Of a DNA stretch of 64,000 bases, positions 16,703 through 23,387 are shown piece after piece. Each line of letters begins with the position of its first letter. The stretch's first letter is position 1. The translations under genes were made by a program, and so were the position numbers. This DNA comes from Lachnospiraceae bacterium (GTDB taxonomy: Bacteria; Bacillota; Clostridia; Lachnospirales; Lachnospiraceae): assembly GCA_017395635.1 (NCBI GenBank), contig JAFQOE010000058.1:28202-92201 (forward strand), in the 5' to 3' direction. The notes beneath the pieces were generated by a model. The model was not told the origin of the DNA and made no database searches. It saw only the letters and a list, made by a program, of their open reading frames with translations.

Positions 16703-16951
16703 ATGGAAAGTAACAAGGTTTATGTGGATGTAACTGCTGAGTTTTCCAAGGAAGGGGTGCTAACCCCTAAGAGCTTTCGTTGGACAGATGGCAGTGTTTA
16801 TGAAATACAAAAGATAAAAGATATAAGAAGAGCTGCAAGCCTGAAGGCTGGTGGTGTAGGTATGAGATATACCTGTGTAGTAAATGGCAGGGACAGCTAT
16901 CTCTATTATGAGGATAACAATATGTGGTTTATGGAGAGAGCCGGAGCGTAA
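16703..16951 (+). CDS. Small protein accompanying the Y-family polymerase
   Basis: An 82-residue strand-rich protein (VYVDVTAEFSKEGVLTPKSF, later RRAASLKAGGVGMRYTCVV and YLYYEDNNMWFMER). I know similar sequences behind dinB-type genes in Clostridia but cannot give a function. It begins 9 bases after the preceding stop with a GGAGGT site, so it belongs to the same unit. It may assist the polymerase or be a regulatory partner; this is inference from position only. Confidence 0.8.
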   Translation: MESNKVYVDVTAEFSKEGVLTPKSFRWTDGSVYEIQKIKDIRRAASLKAGGVGMRYTCVVNGRDSYLYYEDNNMWFMERAGA

Positions 16952-16978
16952 CTGAAGTGTCATTAATGACACTCAGTT
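16950..16978. repeat. Palindrome just after the SOS unit
   Basis: GTGTCATTAATGACAC (16957-16972) is a perfect 16-bp palindrome, extended on both sides by AACTG and CAGTT. It starts on the stop codon of the preceding gene. It may be a terminator hairpin without a T run or a binding site for a dimeric regulator. Confidence 0.5.
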
Positions 16979-17000
16979 GCTTCCAGATAGATCAGCAATA

Positions 17001-17046
17001 GGGCATAGGTGACACAAGGCAGTTGTCACGACGGAACTCTGTGCCC
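17001..17046. other. Nested stem region before a zinc-ribbon gene
   Basis: GGGCA (17001-17005) pairs with TGCCC (17042-17046) and encloses GTGACA (17009-17014) paired with TGTCAC (17024-17029). This lies in the leader of the TTG-started gene at 17127 and could be a structured 5' region; no known riboswitch is recognised. Confidence 0.4.
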
Positions 17047-17126
17047 GGAAGACTTGCAAAGGTACTTTCCCTTCCTTGGCGAGTACAAAGTTGAAATGAT
17101 TTTGTATAGCAAAGGAGCAGACTGAA

Positions 17127-17330
17127 TTGGATAAGAAGATAGAAATTAGATGTAAAACAGGTCGTTGTAACAAACTGTTTATGAATTATTATGTTACAGG
17201 TAACAATGTGGAGTTGAATCTTGGCGGATTTGAACTTAAGTGTGAAAAGTGTAAAAGGGTTCTTCGATTGAAGAATTACACGGAGACAATGTTGATTGAA
17301 CATTCCTCAAATGGAGTGTTTAAGGTATAA
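17127..17330 (+). CDS. Small zinc-ribbon protein, Com-like
   Basis: A 67-residue protein beginning at a TTG with AAGGAG about 12 bases upstream. It has two Cys pairs, IRCKTGRCNKLF and LKCEKCKRVLRLKN, an arrangement like phage Mu Com and other small zinc-finger regulators that bind RNA or DNA. Spacing in the first pair is four residues, wider than in Com. It lies alone between structured non-coding stretches. Function unknown; a regulatory role is likely. Confidence 0.7.
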   Translation: MDKKIEIRCKTGRCNKLFMNYYVTGNNVELNLGGFELKCEKCKRVLRLKNYTETMLIEHSSNGVFKV

Positions 17331-17342
17331 AAATAACAATTA

Positions 17343-17458
17343 ACAATTAAATGATGGCGCCACCTGATAAGGACGGCATTGCAGGACAATGTGCGGTACC
17401 ACGGACGCAGGGGAAAGATAACCAGTTTTGGACTGGCTTTCCTTTGCGTTCTTTTTTT
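17343..17458 (+). ncRNA. Structured leader or small RNA ending in an intrinsic terminator
   Basis: A hairpin CATTG-CAGGA-CAATG (17377-17391) precedes a strong terminator: ACGCAGGGGAAAG (17405-17417) pairs with CTTTCCTTTGCGT (17437-17449), with an inner stem CCAGT/ACTGG and a following T run (17450-17458). The terminator stands 90 bases before the XRE gene at 17548, so the stretch is either an attenuator for that gene or a free small RNA. An open frame spans it, but it has no ribosome site and its sequence follows the RNA stems, so I regard it as non-coding. Confidence 0.6.
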
Positions 17459-17547
17459 ATGCGTAAAGACTGCGGTGGTAGAAAATTATTCGTCCTCAAA
17501 CATTCTTGTAACTGGTTATTGCCGGAAACAAGAAAGGATGGATGAAT

Positions 17548-17883
17548 ATGTTTAGAAATAATTATGATGTAAAAGAATTTGGTGCAAGGATTAGAAAAAT
17601 AAGAAAAGCAAACAAAATGACACAGGAAGATTTGGCAAATCGACTTATGCTTACTGCTGAAAGTGTTTCCAATATAGAAAGCGGTAAAACAAATTGCATG
17701 CCGGAACATATAGTACATATATGCGAAATATTTAATATCACCACCGATTACCTGTATTTTGGTATAGAAAATCAGGAACAGGTAAAAGCAGATACTGATG
17801 AGTTGTCAGCACTGCTTAGTGATTGCTCCGCAGAAGAACTGGAACGAGTTACCCAGATGGTTAAACTGTTTTTAAGGAAATAA
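17548..17883 (+). CDS. XRE-family regulator A
   Basis: A 111-residue protein with a Cro/CI helix-turn-helix in residues 10-70 (RIRKIRKANKMTQEDLANRL, SVSNIESGKTNCMPEH) and a C-terminal helical tail. ATGs at 17542 and 17548 are both possible; the second has better spacing from AAAGGA. It is a clear paralogue of the regulator at 19177: both share YDVKEFG at the start, GKT-CMPEH and DYFYF-like motifs. Its stop codon directly abuts the stop of the convergent zinc-finger gene (17881-17886). Confidence 0.87.
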   Translation: MFRNNYDVKEFGARIRKIRKANKMTQEDLANRLMLTAESVSNIESGKTNCMPEHIVHICEIFNITTDYLYFGIENQEQVKADTDELSALLSDCSAEELERVTQMVKLFLRK

Positions 17884-19050
17884 TCATTTTTTAGCCTTAT
17901 CACGTTCCCTTTGTTTACGTTTTGCCATAAGTAAAGCACAACGCTGTGAACAGTAGATTTTACGCTCATTGCCTTTTCCTACATCAAAGAAACTGTTGCA
18001 GGTAGGATTTGCACACTTTTTGACTTGTGTATTTGGTGTAAATGTAACAAGCAGTTCCATATACATAGCTTCTAGCAGTGATGATATATTCCAGTCAGAA
18101 GATAGACGATTATTGCTATATTGTAAATCAGGTGTAATCAAGCAGGTTTGCGAGTTGAAGATGTCTGACATACAAGTAATGGCAGCACGTTGTAACATTT
18201 CAAATGAAATTCCGGCATCTTCTATCAGCTCTTTGGTGAGTGTTTCTGAAAATGACAGGTTAGATATATCTGCATTAGCGGAGATTGATACTTTATCCAG
18301 TAATAGGGAAAGTATATCGTGATAGTTCTGCCAAGTACAGTGCATCATGTCTGTTAATTCAGATTTGTCGAAGGTTCCATGTAACCACCATTCTCCGGCT
18401 GTAGCATTTACAAAAAAAGTCAGTTCTTTCAAGAAGTCTCGTACATAACTATCAAACAGTTCAGGATTTGATATGGTAAGGGCTTCTTCTTTTTCTTTTC
18501 GCTGTATGTATAAATACAGATAGTATGTAAATCTTTCCGTTTCAGAATCATTTTCTACTTCTGCTTTGGTTGTGTAACATAGAAGGATGGAAAGTAGAGC
18601 GTTTAAAATACCAACAGAATCATTATTATCAAGGGAAGCTTTTAGGTGTAATAGGTTTCTCATAGTCAGAACTTCTTGAGTAAAAATATTTACATAAGTT
18701 TCATCCGGTTCATAATTAGGAACTACTTCAGAAAAAATGGTTTTAGTAGTTTTCATAAATATATAGTCATTGGTTGTATTTCTGATTAGTCTGTCAGACG
18801 ATAGTAGCCCGTATTTTGTACAAAAGTCTGCAATCGCTTGTAAATCTGTGGTATCAATAGCAGCAAATTCATAGGCGATAGAACCTTCTTCATATGAATT
18901 GTTTGAATAGATTGGTGTCAGCTTGCCCGGATATAGTTCAACAATAACCATTTCTGTAGGTCCCGTATATTTAGGATAACGGGCAGGAACTTCTTTTATT
19001 CCGTATAGTCCGACCATATTACTGAAAGAAAAGCCTTTGTTAACAACCAT
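17884..19050 (-). CDS. Zinc-finger protein of CGNR-like type
   Basis: A 388-residue protein. The last 50 residues read KKCANPTCNSFFDVGKGNER then YCSQRCALLMAKRKQRERDK, a four-cysteine finger of the CGNR/DUF6076 kind with a basic tail, pointing to nucleic-acid binding. The first 330 residues are helical and unassigned. It is flanked by two paralogous XRE regulators and divergent from the second, with a candidate operator between them, so its expression is probably under their control. The family name is a recollection from the tail motif; function unknown. Confidence 0.7.
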   Translation of the reverse strand: MVVNKGFSFSNMVGLYGIKEVPARYPKYTGPTEMVIVELYPGKLTPIYSNNSYEEGSIAYEFAAIDTTDLQAIADFCTKYGLLSSDRLIRNTTNDYIFMKTTKTIFSEVVPNYEPDETYVNIFTQEVLTMRNLLHLKASLDNNDSVGILNALLSILLCYTTKAEVENDSETERFTYYLYLYIQRKEKEEALTISNPELFDSYVRDFLKELTFFVNATAGEWWLHGTFDKSELTDMMHCTWQNYHDILSLLLDKVSISANADISNLSFSETLTKELIEDAGISFEMLQRAAITCMSDIFNSQTCLITPDLQYSNNRLSSDWNISSLLEAMYMELLVTFTPNTQVKKCANPTCNSFFDVGKGNERKIYCSQRCALLMAKRKQRERDKAKK

Positions 19051-19131
19051 AATAACCTCCGTGTCATATATAAAAGTATATGTTCCTATGACAAAATCTA
19101 TTGTATCATAATATTAGATAATAGAAAAGCA

Positions 19132-19150
19132 ACTAATATCAGTTATTAGT
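19132..19150. promoter_or_regulatory. Operator-like palindrome in a divergent intergenic region
   Basis: ACTAATA (19132-19138) and TATTAGT (19144-19150) flank a 5-base centre in the space between the divergent zinc-finger gene (start 19050) and the XRE gene (start 19177). It lies just upstream of the GGAGG of the latter, a fitting place for an autoregulator. Confidence 0.4.
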
Positions 19151-19176
19151 GCTAAAGGAAGGAGGTGTCAGCAGGA

Positions 19177-19530
19177 ATGAAATATCAATATACATATGAT
19201 GTGAAGGAGTTTGGTAACAGGCTTCGTGCAATTCGTAAAAAGAATGGATATACACAGGAACAATTAGCAGATTTGTTGTTATTATCTGTAGATAGTATTT
19301 CGAATATGGAAAACGGAAAGACCACATGTATGCCGGAACATATGATGAAAATATGTCAGATTTTTAATGTTTCTGCTGACTACTTCTATTTTTCCATGGA
19401 TAAAGAATTGCTGCAAAAAGAAGCAAGAGATATAGACAGTCTGGTGAAACTGTTACAGGCTTGTAGTGATGTGGATTATTCTAAAATATATCGCATAATT
19501 AAGATTATGCTGGAGTCTCTGGCAGCCTAA
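19177..19530 (+). CDS. XRE-family regulator B
   Basis: A 117-residue paralogue of the regulator at 17548. The helix-turn-helix covers about residues 11-70 (RLRAIRKKNGYTQEQLADLL, SISNMENGKTTCMPEH). The ATG at 19177 has AGGA close by, and a strong GGAGG lies 13 bases upstream, near a GTG at 19165 that could also serve. A terminator follows the stop directly. Target sites are unknown; the palindrome upstream is a candidate. Confidence 0.87.
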   Translation: MKYQYTYDVKEFGNRLRAIRKKNGYTQEQLADLLLLSVDSISNMENGKTTCMPEHMMKICQIFNVSADYFYFSMDKELLQKEARDIDSLVKLLQACSDVDYSKIYRIIKIMLESLAA

Positions 19531-19558
19531 CCCCGAATACCATTCGGGGTTTTTTCTT
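19531..19558 (+). terminator. Intrinsic terminator
   Basis: CCCCGAAT-ACC-ATTCGGGG followed by TTTTTTCTT, directly after the XRE gene. A related half-copy (CCCGGAATACCATTC) follows at about 19563-19578. Confidence 0.9.
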
Positions 19559-19692
19559 AAAACCCGGAATACCATTCTATTCAATCTTTTATATTTTCCA
19601 TCTACAATATAAATGTGCTCAGGACAGCACAACAAAATGAAAGCGGCGTGCACAATGCTTTCCTAATCTATCAGAAAAGGAAGGTACAGCTA

Positions 19693-20061
19693 ATGAAATT
19701 TTATAACGGACAGGAAGAATTAAAGGGACTTTTGTTTATGAAGTCCATGATGAGTATGAATAATGTGAAGAAGCAGGCGATTGTAGAAATCGGATATGCA
19801 ATGAAGGCAGGTATTAACTGCGGGGCAGTTGCGGTAGATGATAGTGCATCTTCTTCTGTTGACAGACAGCCGATGCGAGACCTTGTGGAAACTCTTGAAG
19901 GTGGCAAGTATGAAGTGCTTGTTGTTGAAGATATTTATGATATTACCAGAGAGCCGGAAGATTTGAGAGTGATGATTGACCGTATTAACGATATGGGAGT
20001 TCTCATTTTTGATTTGGGAATCATGGGTTTAAGGTTCAATAACTATGAAATCGGATGCTAG
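19693..20061 (+). CDS. Degenerate resolvase-domain protein 1
   Basis: A 122-residue protein; the ATG at 19693 has AAGGTA upstream. The second half follows the serine-recombinase N-terminal fold: DRQPMRDLVETLEGGKYEVL then VVEDIYDITREPEDLRVMID and INDMGVLIFDLG. However, the catalytic Y-x-R-x-S strand is missing from the N-terminus, and there is no DNA-binding part. It is therefore not an active recombinase. It may have become a regulator or a dimerization partner of the recombinases encoded 2 kb downstream. This is inference; the fold match is by eye. Confidence 0.65.
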   Translation: MKFYNGQEELKGLLFMKSMMSMNNVKKQAIVEIGYAMKAGINCGAVAVDDSASSSVDRQPMRDLVETLEGGKYEVLVVEDIYDITREPEDLRVMIDRINDMGVLIFDLGIMGLRFNNYEIGC

Positions 20062-20212
20062 AGGCACAGAAAAGTATTCCTATATAATATTTCCTTCGGA
20101 AGCGGTAGTGTTTGACAACTGTGGAAACACGGTTGTCAAATGCCCGACCGAAACGGAGGCAGTGGAATACATTAGGGATTTGACAAGTGAGGTGGCTGAA
20201 AATGCAGTATGA
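20045..20212 (+). CDS. Small unknown protein
   Basis: A 55-residue frame starting MKSDARGTEKYSYIIFPSEA and ending YIRDLTSEVAENAV. It begins inside the end of the preceding gene (17-base overlap) and ends 11 bases inside the next gene, the packed overlap usual in this operon. The phrase NTVVKCPTETEAVEYI looks like a compact strand-helix unit. No family recognised. Confidence 0.6.
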   Translation: MKSDARGTEKYSYIIFPSEAVVFDNCGNTVVKCPTETEAVEYIRDLTSEVAENAV

Positions 20213-20534
20213 CAGATTGCAGATAGGACAGAAACTGCGTGATATGAGAAAAGGTAAGAAATATACGGTGGAAGAGCTTGGAGACCGTATGGGAATTAGT
20301 GTTTCTCATGTGAATCAGATAGAAAGAGGCTCAAGAAATATGAGCATGGAACTGTTGGTGAGATTTATCAATATTCTGGATACGGATGCAAACAGTATTC
20401 TTATGGATATCAGTGATATGAAAGCAGATTCCATTGATGCACAGTTAAGTATGCTCCCGGCTGAAAAGAGGGATTATCTTACAGGTGTGTTCAGATATAT
20501 GATAAGCACAAGTATGGAGCAGGTGACAATATGA
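20202..20534 (+). CDS. XRE-family regulator C
   Basis: A 110-residue protein; GAGGTGG lies 7 bases before the ATG at 20202. The helix-turn-helix (LRDMRKGKKYTVEELGDRMG, SVSHVNQIERGSRNMSMELL) fills the N-terminal 70 residues. Not closely related to the two paralogues upstream. Its stop overlaps the next start (ATGA), so it is coupled to the second degenerate resolvase. Confidence 0.87.
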   Translation: MQYDRLQIGQKLRDMRKGKKYTVEELGDRMGISVSHVNQIERGSRNMSMELLVRFINILDTDANSILMDISDMKADSIDAQLSMLPAEKRDYLTGVFRYMISTSMEQVTI

Positions 20535-20911
20535 AGAAAATAAAGGAACAGAAGCCGATCAGGTGTATAGCATACCTTTCCGTGTTTGGACATGATGAGC
20601 GTGTGGAAGAGTATGAAAAAAAGCAGTTGAAAAAGATTCGTGAGTATGCGGCTGCTCACAACATAGAAATCATCAGAATATTTCATAAGGATGTTCTTGG
20701 ACAGGGAATTGTAAATGAGCATTTTGCAGGAATGGTAAGTAAAATCCGCAATAAGCAGGCAGACGGAGTAATCGTATTTAGTATGAGAAGCATATCTCCG
20801 TATATCGAAAATGCTTATACAAAGGTAGGTATGGTAAAAGGAGCCGGAGGCAGAGTGTTCACGGTTCAGGAAGGAGAGCTTGGCATGGTTTTAAGAAACT
20901 TTGCCGGATAG
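20531..20911 (+). CDS. Degenerate resolvase-domain protein 2
   Basis: A 126-residue protein. CIAYLSVFG occupies the place of the catalytic Y-x-R-x-S strand, but both the Arg and the nucleophilic Ser are replaced. The rest follows the fold: LKKIREYAAAHNIEIIRIFH, then FAGMVSKIRNKQADGVIVFS and GGRVFTVQEGELG at the end. The chain stops where the recombinase core would go on. So this is a catalytically dead resolvase domain, next to a second one two genes upstream. A regulatory or structural role is inferred. Confidence 0.7.
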   Translation: MKKIKEQKPIRCIAYLSVFGHDERVEEYEKKQLKKIREYAAAHNIEIIRIFHKDVLGQGIVNEHFAGMVSKIRNKQADGVIVFSMRSISPYIENAYTKVGMVKGAGGRVFTVQEGELGMVLRNFAG

Positions 20912-20918
20912 GAGAATT

Positions 20919-21323
20919 ATGGACGGATTAAGTAAGTTAAATAAAGGTGATATTGTATATGCTGACCTTGGACAGCATCCAAGAAGTTCGGTACAGTCGG
21001 GAGTAAGACCATGCGTGATAATTAGCTGTAATACGGATAATCATATTGCAGGTAATCCAATCGTGAATGTGTGTCCTTGTACCACAAAGTTTGAAAAGAA
21101 GAAGCGTAAGAGCCATATTCTGATAACCAAGGATGATGTGGAGGGATATCTGGCAAAACCATCGCTGATACTTGCTGAGCAGACCACCACTATAGACAAG
21201 TCGAAGATTGTGGGGAAAACATCAAGGATTGTCAGTGAAAAAGTGATGAAAAGGATTGACAGGGCGTTGATGCAGAGGTTTTCTCTTGCCAAAGAGGGGG
21301 ATGATGCAGGTGACATGGAATGA
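20919..21323 (+). CDS. MazF/PemK-family toxin
   Basis: A 134-residue protein starting at 20919 behind AGGAGAA. It shows the MazF features: LNKGDIVYADLGQHP, GVRPCVIISCNTDN, NPIVNVCPCTTKFEKKKRKS and later ILAEQTTTIDKSKI. Such proteins cleave mRNA. No separate MazE-like antitoxin is visible: the gene before is a degenerate resolvase and the one after is DUF6870-like. One of these may take the antitoxin role, or the toxin may be orphan. Confidence 0.88.
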   Translation: MDGLSKLNKGDIVYADLGQHPRSSVQSGVRPCVIISCNTDNHIAGNPIVNVCPCTTKFEKKKRKSHILITKDDVEGYLAKPSLILAEQTTTIDKSKIVGKTSRIVSEKVMKRIDRALMQRFSLAKEGDDAGDME

Positions 21324-21549
21324 GAAGTACGATGTGGATATAAGGACTGTTGACCCTGATACACTTGTTGATTTGGAAGATGTAAAGATAGATACATCTC
21401 TTCCGGTAGAGAAGAGAATAGAGCAGTTTGCAGAGCAGATTAGAAACCCACTTTGTTATAAGAAGGATGGCATTATTATCAAGAATGTGTATAAGAGTGG
21501 TGGTGCGAAGCTGGAAGACTGTTTCAGGGAAATCGTAATGACAATGTGA
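21304..21549 (+). CDS. DUF6870-like small protein
   Basis: An 81-residue protein. ATGs at 21301 and 21304 are both possible; the second is further from GAGGGGG. It contains IRTVDPDTLVDLEDVKIDTS then PVEKRIEQFAEQIRNPLCYK, the opening typical of DUF6870, a small family on Lachnospiraceae elements. It overlaps the MazF gene by 20 bases, making it a candidate partner of the toxin. Function unknown. Confidence 0.7.
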   Translation: MQVTWNEKYDVDIRTVDPDTLVDLEDVKIDTSLPVEKRIEQFAEQIRNPLCYKKDGIIIKNVYKSGGAKLEDCFREIVMTM

Positions 21550-21581
21550 AATTAGTGGTGGAAATTTTCAAATAATTATGT

Positions 21582-21692
21582 TAATCTAAATGCAAGGACT
21601 TAAACTCCTGCATTTGGATTAGCAATAAAAGTTAATCCAAGAAACGCAGGATATCATTCAAACCCCATATTTATTTTGTTTTTCTTGGTTAA
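21582..21692. repeat. Two long inverted repeats upstream of the recombinases
   Basis: First pair: TAATCTAAATGCAAGGA (21582-21598) with TCCTGCATTTGGATTA (21606-21621), one mismatch and one bulge. Second pair: TTAATCCAAGAAA (21632-21644) with TTTCTTGGTTAA (21681-21692). Both sets share TTAATC(C). They occupy the 166-base gap before the first recombinase and could be a terminator, leader structures or recombinase-linked sites. Confidence 0.6.
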
Positions 21693-21715
21693 TACTAAGA
21701 AATGGAGAATAAATT

Positions 21716-23386
21716 ATGGCGAGTACAATTCAAAAAATCTACAGGGCAGCCATTTATCTCAGATTATCAAGAGAAGATGGGGATGTTGCTGATGGAAGCA
21801 AAGAAATCAGTAACAGTATTGCCAATCAAAAAGAACTGGTCATGGACTTCTTAAAGTCCCACCCGGAGATAACCGTGTATGATACATATATTGATGACGG
21901 TTACAGCGGTGTTAATTTCGACAGACCGGGATTCCAATCAATGATTAAAGACATAAGAAACGGCATGGCAGATTGTGTCATTGTCAAAGACCTTTCGAGA
22001 TTTGGGCGTAATTATATCGAATCGGGGCGTTACATTGAGAAGGTATTTCCAATGCTTGGTGTCAGATTTATTGCGATTACGGACAATTACGACAGTGAAA
22101 CCTCGGAAGACGGTTACGGAACCAATATGATTATTCCGTTTAAGAATCTGGTAAATGATGCGTATGCAAGGGATATTTCCATTAAAGTGCGTACCAATTT
22201 ACAGATTAAGCGTAAAAACGGGGATTATATCGGTAATTTTGTTGTGTACGGATATCTGAAAAGTCCGGAAAATAAGAACCGACTTATAGTGGATGAATAT
22301 GCATCTGAGATTGTGAAGGATATTTTTACCATGAAGATATGCGGAATGAGCCAGCAGGCAATCGCAGACAGGCTGAATGCAGATGGTATTCTCTGTCCCT
22401 ATGAATATAAGAAAAGTCTTGGTATCCGTATCAATGATAATTTCAAGAAGAAAACGCAGGCTTTGTGGAGTTATAATGCAGTGCTTCGTATTTTGAAGAA
22501 TGAGATATATACGGGAACACTTATTCAGGGGAAGACTACTACTCCCAATTATAAGGTAAAGAAGAAAATCAATAAGCAGGAAGATGAATGGATAAGGCAT
22601 GAGGACAGTCATGAAGCCATAATATCCAGGGAACAGTTTGATATGGTTCAGGAGCTTTTAATCAGAGATACCAGAGTCTCACCGGACTCTGACTCCATAT
22701 ATCTGCTGGGGGGCGTTGTATATTGTGCGGATTGTGGTAGGGCAATGATTAGAAAAACGGTTCCAGCACATGGAAAAAAATATATTTATTATGTGTGTTC
22801 CAGCAACAAGAAAGATAAAAATGTGTGCAGTAACCATCGCATTGCGGAAAATAGGCTGACTGACATGGTGTGTGAAAATACCATATATCAGGTCAATCTT
22901 GTTCTTGAATATGCAAAGGAACTGGAAATTATAGAAAAAGCTGCTTATATGAAGGCTGATGTAGGCAAGTATGATAAGAAGATTGAGAAAAAACAGGAAG
23001 AATTATCCAAATATCAGACACGCAAGCTGAATCTCTATGAAGATTATAAGGAAGGAATCCTTGATAAGCAGGAGTATATGATGTTTAAGTCTGATTATGA
23101 TCAGAAAATCGAAACTGCAACACGGGAGATTGAAGCGTTTGAAGCTGATAAGAGGATGATTCTTGATAATAAGAGTGAATCGCAGGCTTGGATTGAGGAA
23201 TTTAAGAAGGTTGGGCAGATAACAGAGCTTACAAGGAATGCAGTAGCGATACTGATTGATAAAGTGGTTGTATATTCTGCTGACAGGGTGGAAATCAGAT
23301 ACAGATTTGAGAATGCGTTTGAGACTATGAAGAAATATGTGGATGCATATTCAGAAAGAAATTATTCGGAAAGTGAGGCAGTGTAA
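21716..23386 (+). CDS. Large serine recombinase 1
   Basis: A 556-residue recombinase. The N-terminal resolvase domain has the nucleophile Ser18 in AAIYLRLSRED and VIVKDLSRFGRNYIESGRYI. A recombinase domain follows (KDIFTMKICGMSQQAIADRL, YNAVLRILKNEIYTGTLIQG), then a zinc ribbon (VVYCADCGRAMIRK ... CSNHR), a coiled coil rich in Lys/Glu, and the usual end AILIDKVVVYSADRVEIRYR. This is the Tn5397 TndX / Tn4451 TnpX class, which cuts and rejoins with 2-base cores. Its stop is one base before the next start. Confidence 0.95.
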   Translation: MASTIQKIYRAAIYLRLSREDGDVADGSKEISNSIANQKELVMDFLKSHPEITVYDTYIDDGYSGVNFDRPGFQSMIKDIRNGMADCVIVKDLSRFGRNYIESGRYIEKVFPMLGVRFIAITDNYDSETSEDGYGTNMIIPFKNLVNDAYARDISIKVRTNLQIKRKNGDYIGNFVVYGYLKSPENKNRLIVDEYASEIVKDIFTMKICGMSQQAIADRLNADGILCPYEYKKSLGIRINDNFKKKTQALWSYNAVLRILKNEIYTGTLIQGKTTTPNYKVKKKINKQEDEWIRHEDSHEAIISREQFDMVQELLIRDTRVSPDSDSIYLLGGVVYCADCGRAMIRKTVPAHGKKYIYYVCSSNKKDKNVCSNHRIAENRLTDMVCENTIYQVNLVLEYAKELEIIEKAAYMKADVGKYDKKIEKKQEELSKYQTRKLNLYEDYKEGILDKQEYMMFKSDYDQKIETATREIEAFEADKRMILDNKSESQAWIEEFKKVGQITELTRNAVAILIDKVVVYSADRVEIRYRFENAFETMKKYVDAYSERNYSESEAV

Positions 23387-23387
23387 T

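Noticed and set aside
17351..17545. Open frame of 64 codons across the structured RNA region
   Set aside because: No ribosome site; its sequence coincides with hairpin arms and an intrinsic terminator, so it is probably non-coding.
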